From an uncultured Rivibacter sp. (lineage in GTDB: Bacteria > Pseudomonadota > Gammaproteobacteria > Burkholderiales > Burkholderiaceae): a stretch of 18,690 nt of DNA. The stretch is taken from the NCBI GenBank assembly GCA_946480925.1, contig CAMLLU010000091.1, forward strand, positions 1 to 18,690, given 5' to 3'. The notes below the pieces were generated by a model, which saw nothing but the letters and a program-made list of their open reading frames with translations, ran no database searches and was not told the DNA's origin. The translations under genes were made by a program, and so were the position numbers. Positions within the stretch are counted from its first letter, which is position 1, and each line of letters opens with the position of its first letter. Below, piece after piece: positions 1 to 6,183 of this stretch.

Positions 1-97
1 TGGTACGGTAGCGCACAAACGGCGGGAGCGATAGCGGGGCATCCTGTGCTCCCCGGAAGGTGGCAAGCCTTCCTTCACTGCGTCAACAAGCCCCCCC

Positions 98-370
98 ATG
101 GAACGCCATGCCTTCCACCTGTTCACCGCGGTGTTGAGCGTGTTCACTGCGCTGGCGTTCCCCATGGCCTGGTCGAGACCCTACCCCTACGAAGCCATGC
201 AGGGCCTGCTCGCGGCTGCCTCTGCCGTATGGTTGCCCTGGGCAGCGGCGAAGCTATGGCGCTCCATGCGGCCTGCCGGCCGCGTGTCAGCGCCGACCGT
301 GCTCAACCCTGACGCAGACTTTGCCGACACCATGGCCAACTGGCATTCTGTCGAAAAAGAGAGCACTTAA
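98..370 (+). CDS. Small putative membrane protein, unknown function
   Basis: This open frame encodes 90 residues and I do not recognise its family. Two hydrophobic stretches are visible, at about residues 5-24 and 33-48, which would suit a two-pass inner-membrane protein with a polar C-terminal tail of about 35 residues. No good Shine-Dalgarno sequence precedes the ATG, since the upstream bases are a run of C. The last 84 bases overlap, on the opposite strand, the 3' end of the damaged antiporter gene, so one of the two tails may not be genuinely coding. Upstream, GGAAGG (55-60) and CCTTCC (68-73) could pair, but no T-tract follows. The hydrophobic pattern is the main reason to keep this frame over its overlapping neighbour in another frame. 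Confidence 0.4.
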   Translation: MERHAFHLFTAVLSVFTALAFPMAWSRPYPYEAMQGLLAAASAVWLPWAAAKLWRSMRPAGRVSAPTVLNPDADFADTMANWHSVEKEST

Positions 371-1189
371 CGGGGCGCCAGGCGGCTGGGGGTCACGCGT
401 CTTGTGGTGGCGCCCGGTCCGGTCGCGCCAGGCGACGTAGCGACGCGTCAGCGGCTGTGCCGTCAGCCCGTGACCGACGATCGAGGTGGCACCAGTCCAC
501 AGCACCCGCGAGACGAGCGTGTCGGCGGGCGCTCCATTGACCCCGTGGCGCAGCGCGCACAGCAGGTAGGAGACCGACCCGATGCCGCGAATGCCGAACC
601 AGCCGATCAACGCACGTTGCGGCCAGCTCAGCGGTTCGCCAGGCAGCGCGACCGCCGCCCCATCGTTGAACCCGCCTTCGCCGGCCAGACCGAAGCCGAG
701 GCGGTCCGGTCGCGAAGTCGCGTCGGAGTGCATGCCGGAAGCCAACACCGGGTCCGTGGGCGCCAGAATGGCACCGAGCAGCACTGCCGCGCCCAGCGGC
801 AGTCCGAGCAACCAGATTCCCACGACCGCCACCATGGCCACCATGGCGGCCATCGACAGGAAGGCCAGGCGCAACGGCAGGTACCAGCGGCGGTCACGCA
901 GAGGGACCCCCAGCCGCAGACCGACTGAAAACAGCGAGATCAGCAACCCGACCTCCGCAAACCTTTCCAGCAGGCCGGCGTGCAACCGCGGATCAGGCTG
1001 CAGCACATCCACCCCGATCGGACCGAGCACGCAGCCCAGAGCGAGGTACACCATGGCGCTGCTCAACGGCAGGCGCCCGGGCAGCGTGCTGGCAAGCACC
1101 ATGGTGATCAGCAGCAAGCCGACGAACAGTGACCACCCGGCGAAGGACGTCGAAGGCTCCCGGGCGTCGCATTCGGGGATGCTCGCCAA
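287..1189 (-). pseudogene. CPA1-type cation/proton antiporter with in-frame internal deletion
   Basis: The 300-residue frame clearly belongs to the Na+(K+)/H+ antiporter family of NhaP/CPA1 type. The N-terminal part (residues about 18-178) has the usual succession of membrane segments, including LPLSSAMVYLALG, ILAPTDPVLAS and the GEGGFNDG motif with the Asn-Asp pair. Residue about 182 then jumps directly to LSWPQRALIGWFGIRGIGS, which in intact relatives belongs near the end of the transporter. Roughly 150 or more residues, several transmembrane helices, are therefore missing, yet the frame is kept. Relatives are usually about 400 residues or more. The last 30 or so residues do not look like the family and overlap another frame. 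The start used is a TTG at 1189, after an in-frame stop upstream. It is probably non-functional, but a functional short form cannot be excluded by sequence alone. Confidence 0.72.
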
Positions 1190-1232
1190 GTCCGCAGCTG
1201 GACACTCGTTCAGCAGGGCTCAGTCAACATGA

Positions 1233-1257
1233 CGAAACCCGCACTGGGCGGGTTTCG
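1233..1257 (-). terminator. Hairpin, possible terminator
   Basis: A perfect 10-bp stem with a 5-base loop is formed by CGAAACCCGC (1233-1242) and GCGGGTTTCG (1248-1257). It lies downstream of the minus-strand small gene that ends at 1508 and upstream of the antiporter remnant. The T-tract is short on both strands (three T), so efficient termination is uncertain. A second, weaker hairpin, AAGGG/CCCTT with a T-rich loop, lies at 1272-1288. No gene is supported between 1190 and 1507. Confidence 0.35.
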
Positions 1258-1507
1258 AGCGAAGCTGGAAGAAGGGTTTTTTGCCCTTGGAGCAATCTCC
1301 CGTGGCGTGATGAGCCACTCAATCCACCAGTACTTCACCTTGGTTCGACAGGTGCCATGCCGGCGAGTGTCATGTTCATTCGCTATCGGCGGGCGGGCCT
1401 TGTGCCGCTTGGGCATCGCGTCAGCGACCGCCCCGTGCCCAGGCACTGCCGCAGCAGACAGTCGGTCGTGGACAGGAACGTCGCACACCGCCGTGCCGCG
1501 GTTCACG

Positions 1508-1684
1508 TCAACGTGCCTCAAGCAGCAGGCGCCGCTGCTCCAGCTGAAGCTCCAAGGCTTGGACGAGAGAGTAGGCTTCGAGGTACTTCTCCTCACGCCC
1601 TGCGACACGCCAGGTGTCTCGGTCGCTCTCGGCCTTGGCGAGGCGAATCTCCAGCATCTCGACTTCCTGCTTCAGTGTTGTCAT
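1508..1684 (-). CDS. Small coiled-coil protein, unknown function
   Basis: The frame encodes 58 residues from the ATG at 1684. This start is chosen over one six codons upstream because AAGGAG lies six bases before it, an excellent ribosome binding site. The product is rich in Leu, Glu, Arg and Ala with heptad-like spacing (for example QEVEMLEIRLAKAESD) and looks helical throughout, so a short coiled coil or oligomerising protein is likely. It contains a central DTWRVAGREEKYLEAYS segment that I have the impression is conserved in small Burkholderiales proteins; that is recollection, not a search. No enzymatic motif or membrane segment is seen. It stands alone on the minus strand, with divergent small genes to its right. 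Confidence 0.6.
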   Translation of the reverse strand: MTTLKQEVEMLEIRLAKAESDRDTWRVAGREEKYLEAYSLVQALELQLEQRRLLLEAR

Positions 1685-1854
1685 GACGGCTCCTTGGCGC
1701 ATGGCCCTGAATTCACTCTATGTGCCGCATGCCCTTTGCAGTCTGTGCGCCGCCGCACTCTGAGGAAGGCGCCCCTCCCCATGTTGCTTGGTTCGGCAAC
1801 GCACAGACGCACGACACGCGTGGCGCACATTGACATAGCTCCACGAGAAATGCC

Positions 1855-2127
1855 ATGAACGATTCAGAACAAGGTGCGGCCCCGTCGTACTACACCTTGC
1901 GCTTTGCCAGCCTGTTCGACAGGGGAAGGGGATATGCGTTTCCCTGCGACGCCGACGGCCATGTCGATGTTGACGATCTCAGCGATCAGTGCCGCAGCAA
2001 CTACTACCGCGCCTGGGCCGCTGTGGGCAGGGAGTTCTCGGCCCCTGTCGTCTTCAAAACACAAGAGCATGTTGGAACCGCCTGTGCTCCAGCGCACAGA
2101 GGAGATCTTCCCGCAGGGCTAGTTTGA
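1855..2127 (+). CDS. Small conserved-looking hypothetical protein
   Basis: The frame encodes 90 residues. The N-terminal 60 or so have the composition of a real folded protein: YYTLRFASLFDRGRGYAFPC is followed by DADGHVDVDDLSD and an aromatic-rich NYYRAWAAVGREF segment. I recall similar short proteins of unknown role in Burkholderiales genomes but cannot verify this. The final 20 or so residues look less constrained, so the true end could differ by a frameshift relative to relatives. The binding site is weak (GAGA about nine bases before ATG). A TTGACA at 1830-1835 could be a -35 element, though no good -10 follows. The next gene starts 55 bases downstream on the same strand, so co-transcription is possible. 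Confidence 0.5.
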   Translation: MNDSEQGAAPSYYTLRFASLFDRGRGYAFPCDADGHVDVDDLSDQCRSNYYRAWAAVGREFSAPVVFKTQEHVGTACAPAHRGDLPAGLV

Positions 2128-2182
2128 AACGGTGACGGCAGCCGCATCAAAGGTCCAGTCACGCAGACCGAAGGAGATCACC

Positions 2183-2521
2183 ATGACAAACATCCAACGC
2201 AAGGCACTGGACAGGCGCCTGGACGAGGAAGCGATGGACGTCTTCGCCGCAGAAGGCGGCCGAGTGCAACCCTCGGCGCCGCGCGAAGGGCCGATGCCTT
2301 CGCCGCGCTTGCCTGACCATCCGCTGCCGCTCGTCGTGAAGCACAGGAACGTTGCAGCGCCGACCGCTGCCGAGCGCGAGCTCATGGCGGCGCTGGACAT
2401 CCACTTCGGGGCCGGTGGGTTCGAGTTCGAGAGCTACCGGTACGACCGACTGCCGGACGCGGTGCTCTACGCAAAACTGGCGCGCAGGCGCCGCGACGCC
2501 AACGGCGACCACCGATCTTGA
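2183..2521 (+). CDS. Hypothetical protein, 112 residues
   Basis: The ATG at 2183 is preferred to the earlier in-frame ATG at 2132 because AAGGAG lies at 2171-2176, six bases upstream, which is a strong ribosome binding site. The product is soluble-looking. Its N-terminal segment, about residues 1-30, is helical and charged (MTNIQRKALDRRLDEEAMDV), the middle is Pro-rich, and the C-terminal half, about residues 62-112, could be a small domain ending in a basic tail. I do not recognise the family and see no catalytic or DNA-binding motif. It follows another small plus-strand gene by 55 bases and may share its transcript. Confidence 0.5.
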   Translation: MTNIQRKALDRRLDEEAMDVFAAEGGRVQPSAPREGPMPSPRLPDHPLPLVVKHRNVAAPTAAERELMAALDIHFGAGGFEFESYRYDRLPDAVLYAKLARRRRDANGDHRS

Positions 2522-3079
2522 ACCGTCGCATCGGCTCGAGCCCGTCGCAAGGACTTGCACCTTGGGAGTACGTCGAGGATGGCCGCCCCTTCGACATCGA
2601 AGTGCAGTCCTGCTGCCACGACCAACGATCTCTCGCTGATGATCCGCACGGCTGGCAGGAGGGGCCGCATCACGTTCGCAACCGAGGACACCTGTGGAAG
2701 CTACCTGGATCGCGGCGACTGGATCTACATTCTGGAGATACTTGCCACCCGTTCCGGGCTTCTACTTGTTACGTCCCGAACCTACGAACCCGACCAGCCA
2801 AGCTGCGTGCTCTCGTAGACTAAGTGCGGGCGTTCCGGTGCTGACAAGGCTGCGTGAGATCTCCCGAAGGTGCTACTTAGGAACGGCAGCCCCTGGCCGG
2901 CTGTGATCGTTCGCCGCCGGAGGTTCAAGAGTCCGGCCACCTCATCGAGGAAGGACTCGGGCTTCGCAGGGACCTACTAGAAAGAACGGCCCGGACGGCG
3001 ATGCAGTTCAAGCCGCCCACTAGGCCTTCCAGAGGACCGTCACGGGGCATGGGGGCATGGGCCGTGCGTGCGGTTGCTA

Positions 3080-3118
3080 CCACTGGCACCAGGTGCCGCC
3101 GGTGGACGCGGGTTTTTT
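3080..3118 (+). terminator. Terminator-like hairpin with T6 tract
   Basis: CCACTGGC (3080-3087) can pair with GCCGGTGG (3098-3105), giving eight pairs including one G-T pair. After seven bases a run of six T follows (3113-3118). The gap between stem and T-tract is longer than ideal, so this may be a remnant or an unrelated palindrome. Confidence 0.3.
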
Positions 3119-3253
3119 CGTGCCCGCTCCCTCTCGTGAATTCGCAGTCAAACCACCTCGTGACCGAACCGGCGACCTCCGGCATCTCTGTCTCGACAAT
3201 GAGCCCCTTCGCCAGGAACCTGCATGGCACCGGCTTACGCGAGCGAACTCACA

Positions 3254-3274
3254 GTTTACCCCTCGGTTTACCCC
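3254..3274 (+). repeat. GTTTACCCC direct repeat pair, left copy
   Basis: Two copies of GTTTACCCC occur at 3254-3262 and 3266-3274, start to start 12 bases. A matching pair with the same 12-base spacing lies 252 bases away on the other side of the tRNA-Asp fragment. Paired short direct repeats flanking a recombination core are typical of arm-type binding sites of tyrosine recombinases; that role is inferred, not shown. Confidence 0.6.
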
Positions 3275-3294
3275 CCAGCGAATCCCAAAAATGA

Positions 3295-3326
3295 CAACGG
3301 GTTAGCGTTTGATCGCTAACCCGTTG
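3295..3326 (-). terminator. Perfect 13-bp hairpin, probable bidirectional terminator downstream of tRNA-Asp
   Basis: CAACGGGTTAGCG (3295-3307) pairs perfectly with CGCTAACCCGTTG (3314-3326) around a six-base loop. On the minus strand it lies 16 bases beyond the tRNA-Asp 3' end and is followed by TCATTTTTGG, as expected of the tRNA terminator. On the plus strand it is followed by ATTTTCTTGATGTTTTT, so it may work in both directions. Confidence 0.7.
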
Positions 3327-3342
3327 ATTTTCTTGATGTTTT

Positions 3343-3389
3343 TGGCGGAGTGGACGGGACTCGAACCCGCGACCCCCGGCGTGACAGGC
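3343..3389 (-). other. tRNA-Asp(GTC) 3' fragment, putative attachment site core
   Basis: Read on the minus strand, this 47-base segment runs from the anticodon loop (GCCTGTCACGC, anticodon GTC) through the variable loop and T arm (GGGTTCGAGTCCC) to the acceptor strand and CCA end of a tRNA-Asp. Upstream of the anticodon the sequence stops resembling a tRNA: there is no D arm and no 5' acceptor strand. A 3' tRNA fragment without its 5' half is the usual scar of a tyrosine-recombinase element integrated at a tRNA gene. The break at the anticodon region fits the known crossover preference. The complete tRNA-Asp gene should lie at the other end of the element, outside this window. Confidence 0.85.
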
Positions 3390-3398
3390 GAGTGTCCG

Positions 3399-3479
3399 GC
3401 GAACCGGGGCGAACGGCTGCGAACGGGATTTCCAGAAGAATCAACGGCTTAACGCAAGGTCTTGTTCGCTCCAGTTCGC
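3399..3479 (+). repeat. Helically phased GCGAAC/GTTCGC hexamers beside the tRNA fragment
   Basis: GCGAAC occurs at 3399, 3409 and 3419, exactly 10 bases apart. Its reverse complement GTTCGC occurs at 3464 and 3474, again exactly 10 bases apart, so the two groups face each other. A further GCGAAC lies at 3243-3248, just before the left GTTTACCCC pair. Ten-base phasing places the sites on one face of the helix, as for cooperative binding of an excisionase or integrase. The protein that binds is unknown. Confidence 0.55.
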
Positions 3480-3505
3480 CCGATTCCGGGTCCAGCCGCA
3501 AATCG

Positions 3506-3526
3506 GTTTACCCCTTGGTTTACCCC
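3506..3526 (+). repeat. GTTTACCCC direct repeat pair, right copy
   Basis: Copies of GTTTACCCC lie at 3506-3514 and 3518-3526, with the same 12-base spacing as the pair at 3254-3274 and the same orientation. The tRNA-Asp fragment lies between the two pairs, roughly 70 bases from the left pair and 115 bases from the right one. This is the layout expected of recombinase arm sites around a core. Confidence 0.6.
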
Positions 3527-3576
3527 TCAGCCCCGGCACTGCCACCCCTGCAACTCAAGCTCCGCTGATCGGCTCA

Positions 3577-3614
3577 TTTCGTTTGTTTCGATTTTCACTT
3601 GTTTCAGATAAGAT
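3577..3614 (+). promoter_or_regulatory. AT-rich promoter/operator region of the toxin-antitoxin operon
   Basis: In front of the antitoxin gene is a markedly AT-rich patch. It contains two near-identical 13-base direct repeats, TTTCGTTTGTTTC (3577-3589) and TTTCACTTGTTTC (3593-3605), matching at 11 of 13 positions, 16 bases apart. TTGTTT (3583-3588) and GATAAG (3607-3612), 18 bases apart, could serve as -35 and -10. Repeats overlapping the promoter suit autoregulation by the HTH antitoxin, which is usual for type II modules; the assignment is inferred. Confidence 0.45.
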
Positions 3615-3644
3615 GCGAGCATCAAACCTGATCTGGAACACGTC

Positions 3645-4112
3645 ATGACGCAGGCCCCCACCCCCGAAACCACCCTGCCCGTCGAGCGCGAGGTCGCCGC
3701 GGCCGTGCAGAGCCAGCGCGCGCTGGCCGCCTACCTGAGCACCCAGTTCGAGATCCAGCGCATCCAGATCTTCGATGAAAAGAACCAGGCTCACCAAGTC
3801 GAGCTGCCGACGTCCGCCCTAAGGCTGCTGGTCGACATCCTGTCGGAGCTGGCGGAGGGTAATGCCGTCAAGGTGGTGCCGATCCATGCTGAGCTGACGA
3901 CGCAGGAGGCCGCCGACATGCTGAACGTGTCGCGCCCGCATCTCGTGAAGCTGCTGGAGACCGGTGCACTGCCATTCCACAAGGCCGGCAAGCATCGGCG
4001 CATTCGCTTCGCCGATCTGATGGGCTTCAAGGCCGAGCGTGACCGCGCCAGCGCCGAGGCGATGGAGGAATTGGCGAAGCAAGCCCAAGAGCTGCGACTA
4101 GGCTACGAATGA
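3645..4112 (+). CDS. Excisionase-family HTH antitoxin of a PIN toxin module
   Basis: The 155-residue product has an N-terminal helical region and, from about residue 84, an excisionase/MerR-like helix-turn-helix: AELTTQEAADMLNVSRPHLV is followed by KLLETGALPFHKAGKHRRIR and a short helix. This DNA-binding domain is common both in phage excisionases and in antitoxins that partner PIN-domain toxins. The next gene encodes exactly such a toxin and overlaps by four bases (ATGA), so antitoxin is the better call. It would bind the toxin and repress its own promoter, where a direct repeat is seen. The C-terminal tail (about 125-155) is charged and may contact the toxin. The start is the first ATG after the AT-rich promoter; its binding site is weak. 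An excisionase role is the alternative, given the attachment-like region just upstream. Confidence 0.75.
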   Translation: MTQAPTPETTLPVEREVAAAVQSQRALAAYLSTQFEIQRIQIFDEKNQAHQVELPTSALRLLVDILSELAEGNAVKVVPIHAELTTQEAADMLNVSRPHLVKLLETGALPFHKAGKHRRIRFADLMGFKAERDRASAEAMEELAKQAQELRLGYE

Positions 4113-4684
4113 GGAGCTCGCCGTTCACAGCGGTCTACGACGCCTGCGTGCTCTATCCCGCGCCGCTGAGGGACTTCCTCATGTGGCTCGGCCTGTCCGG
4201 GAGATTCCGTGCGCGCTGGAGCGCCGAGATCCACGATGAGTGGAAGCGCAACCTGTTGGCGAACCGCCCGGACCTCACGGCCGAGCAGCTCGATCGGACG
4301 TCGGCCCTTATGGATCGGGCAATCCCTGACGCGCTCGTGACGGGTTACGAGCCGCTGGTCGCCGGCCTGGCACTTCCCGACCCTGATGACCGGCATGTGC
4401 TCGCCGCCGCGATTCGATGCCACGCCAGCGTGATCGTGACCTTCAACGAGAAGGACTTTCCGGCCGACGTCCTGGAGTCGTTCGGCCTCGAGGCCCAGCA
4501 CCCCGACGTGTTCGTCGAGAACCTCTTCGACCTCGACCAGGCCGCGGTCGTTGCCGCTGCTCGGCGACAACGGCGGCAACTGCAGAACCCTCCGATGGAT
4601 GTCGACCGCTACCTCGACGTCCTGCTCAGGCAAGGCCTGACACAGACAGTGAAGGGCCTTGCAGCGTTTCGAAGTGTGCTCTGA
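4109..4684 (+). CDS. PIN-domain toxin (VapC-like ribonuclease)
   Basis: The 191-residue product has the pattern of acidic residues of a PIN-domain nuclease: Asp11 in VYDACVLYP, Glu44 in IHDEWKRNLL, Asp93/Asp94 in LPDPDDRHVLAAA, and an Asn-Glu-Lys-Asp segment in VIVTFNEKDFP. In this fold the acidic residues bind metal and cut RNA, often tRNA or rRNA; the target here is unknown. It is longer than typical VapC (about 130-140 residues), with an extra helical C-terminal part from about residue 140. The ATG overlaps the antitoxin stop by four bases, indicating translational coupling and a bicistronic type II toxin-antitoxin module. It ends 62 bases before jetA on the same strand, with no terminator visible between, so some read-through into the Wadjet operon is likely. 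All key acidic residues appear present. Confidence 0.8.
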   Translation: MRSSPFTAVYDACVLYPAPLRDFLMWLGLSGRFRARWSAEIHDEWKRNLLANRPDLTAEQLDRTSALMDRAIPDALVTGYEPLVAGLALPDPDDRHVLAAAIRCHASVIVTFNEKDFPADVLESFGLEAQHPDVFVENLFDLDQAAVVAAARRQRRQLQNPPMDVDRYLDVLLRQGLTQTVKGLAAFRSVL

Positions 4685-4746
4685 ACCGCCGAGAATCCAC
4701 GAACGGAACAGGACGATACGCCGCCACACGACCTGATCGGAAGCCG

Positions 4747-6183
4747 ATGCAGTTCTTCGTCTCACCCCGCGAACACTTCTTTCGCCCCCTCACGCACGAC
4801 AACCGCGAGCTCTGTGCGGCGGTGTTGCGCGCGCTGCACGAGCGCGTGCATGGAGCCAATGCCGACTATGCGGAAGCATTGACCCGCGAGGCCGTGCTCG
4901 GCGTCATCCTGCGCGCTCTCGCCGACCCCTCGCTGCGCACCCTGGCCTTCGAAGCGGGGCAGCTCGTTCGCCCGGAGGAAGAGCGCGCCTATGCAAGCGA
5001 ACTGCTGCGCAAGCTCAAGGAGCATGGCTGGCTGGAGGACTACCGCGACCCCATCGACCTCAAGCCCACGCTCAAGCTCAGCCGCGCAGGCAAGGCCTTC
5101 AGCGAAACCTTCGCCAACCTCGACGATTCCCGCGCTAAGACCCGCCAGCGCAACATGCGCTCGGCGCGCAAGGCACTGGCGGCGTTCATCGCCACGCGCG
5201 ATGCGGATGAGCTGCTCGACGCGCACGAATTCGCCAGCCGCGTCGTGCAGGATCTGCAGGACGACATCGAGTACTTCCGCCATCTCATCCAAAGCCTCAC
5301 CCGCGAGGCCCTGGCGCAGAAGGTCGCATGGAGCGAGTTCAACGACTTCATCGAAAAGCGCTTCGCGCGCGAGTACTCGGTGCGCCTGGTCGCCGACTCG
5401 GCCGAACGCCACCGTGGACAGATCTTCGAAGCGATGGACCAAGTGCGTTCGCTGGACAGCGAGCTGCGAGCCCAGACCGACGGCCACTTGCTCCAGCGCG
5501 CGCCCTGGCTGGAGCAGGAAGTTCAAGGCCGCAGCCCGCTGCTGTGGCTGGCCGACCGTATCGAGAACATGGTCGAGGCGGCATGCAGCCTGAAGCTGCC
5601 GATGCTGCGCTCGGAGATGAACAACTACGTGCGCCGATTCACCAGCCTGCTGCGGCAGGCACTGTCACTCGACTACGGCGCCGAGTCGGCGTTGGGCCGC
5701 ACGATGGCTTGGCTGAAGGAACGGCCGCAGACACAGCGCGACACCCTGCTGGACGCGCTGGCCGACCGTCTCGGAACCTGCGAAGCTCGGCTGCCCGGCA
5801 GTGTGCTGCGCTGGACGGTACGCGACCGCGAGGCGCCACATGCCGCACAGCCCCCCTTGGTGGTAGACGACGAGAGCCGGCTCTTTGCCATCCTGCGCCG
5901 CGCCGAAGCCGAAGCATTCGCCTTCAGCGACCGCGACGTCTTGCACGGCTTATTGCCTCTGCTGGAACGAGGCCCTATCGGCCTGGACGCCCTGCCCGTC
6001 ACGAACGCCGCAGATGCCGTGCGCGTCCTGCACGCCGTGGGCGCGGCGCGTTCAGCGGAAGGCCGCCAGCTGCGCGTGCGCGCGCGCAAGACCGGCGAAC
6101 AAGTGCGAAACGAGTTCTTCGCAGCGGACAACTACCTGTTGGACGCACACACCGCAGAAGCCTCCGAGCCCTCGTCGAGATGA
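4747..6183 (+). CDS. jetA: Wadjet anti-plasmid defence protein JetA (kleisin-like)
   Basis: The ATG at 4747 gives 478 residues starting MQFFVSPREHFFRPLTHDNR, which fits the N terminus of JetA-family proteins and is preceded by a GGAAG. The open frame extends further upstream but that part overlaps the toxin gene and is not JetA-like. JetA is the kleisin/MukF-like subunit linking the JetC ATPase heads. The sequence is largely helical, with an N-terminal winged-helix-like region, a long helical middle (about 110-330) and a C-terminal winged-helix-like region. It does not resemble the DUF3375 type of JetA and looks closer to the DUF5716 type, so the Wadjet subtype is left open. The stop overlaps the jetB start by four bases. 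Confidence 0.85.
   Translation: MQFFVSPREHFFRPLTHDNRELCAAVLRALHERVHGANADYAEALTREAVLGVILRALADPSLRTLAFEAGQLVRPEEERAYASELLRKLKEHGWLEDYRDPIDLKPTLKLSRAGKAFSETFANLDDSRAKTRQRNMRSARKALAAFIATRDADELLDAHEFASRVVQDLQDDIEYFRHLIQSLTREALAQKVAWSEFNDFIEKRFAREYSVRLVADSAERHRGQIFEAMDQVRSLDSELRAQTDGHLLQRAPWLEQEVQGRSPLLWLADRIENMVEAACSLKLPMLRSEMNNYVRRFTSLLRQALSLDYGAESALGRTMAWLKERPQTQRDTLLDALADRLGTCEARLPGSVLRWTVRDREAPHAAQPPLVVDDESRLFAILRRAEAEAFAFSDRDVLHGLLPLLERGPIGLDALPVTNAADAVRVLHAVGAARSAEGRQLRVRARKTGEQVRNEFFAADNYLLDAHTAEASEPSSR

Larger units (their letters stand above)
2522..3294 (+). other. Gene-poor stretch, no convincing coding sequence
   Basis: About 770 bases without a gene I can support. Several overlapping frames of 70-100 codons are open, but none has a good ribosome binding site, membrane pattern or recognisable motif. 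The least unlikely is the frame at 2639-2818, with a segment resembling a beta-rich domain (ITFATEDTCGSYLDRGDW); it could be a decayed gene. A terminator-like element lies at 3080-3118 and the first arm-like repeat pair at 3254-3274. The position beside the tRNA-Asp fragment suggests degraded mobile-element or intergenic DNA. Confidence 0.5.

Noticed and set aside
404..1232. Two long plus-strand frames opposite the antiporter
   Set aside because: Their Arg/Gln/Pro/Ser-rich composition is typical of antisense reading in GC-rich DNA, while the minus strand has clear antiporter motifs.
1210..1608. 132-codon minus-strand frame overlapping the small coiled-coil gene
   Set aside because: No ribosome binding site or family; it overlaps the better-supported 58-residue gene and includes the hairpin sequences.
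2555..2818. 87-codon plus-strand frame with a plausible domain-like middle
   Set aside because: No ribosome binding site, no recognisable family, and two other frames are open over the same bases. It may be a decayed gene, but I cannot support it.
2915..2945. tRNA-like T-arm (GGTTCAAGAGTCC)
   Set aside because: The stem does not pair in the geometry of a T arm and no other tRNA arms are found nearby.
3350..3568. 72-codon frame starting inside the tRNA-Asp fragment
   Set aside because: The beginning (DGTRTRDPRRD) is simply the translated tRNA 3' end, a well-known source of false gene calls.
4417..4746. Upstream extension of the jetA reading frame
   Set aside because: It lies inside the PIN toxin gene in another frame and is Arg/Pro-rich; family similarity begins at the ATG at 4747.
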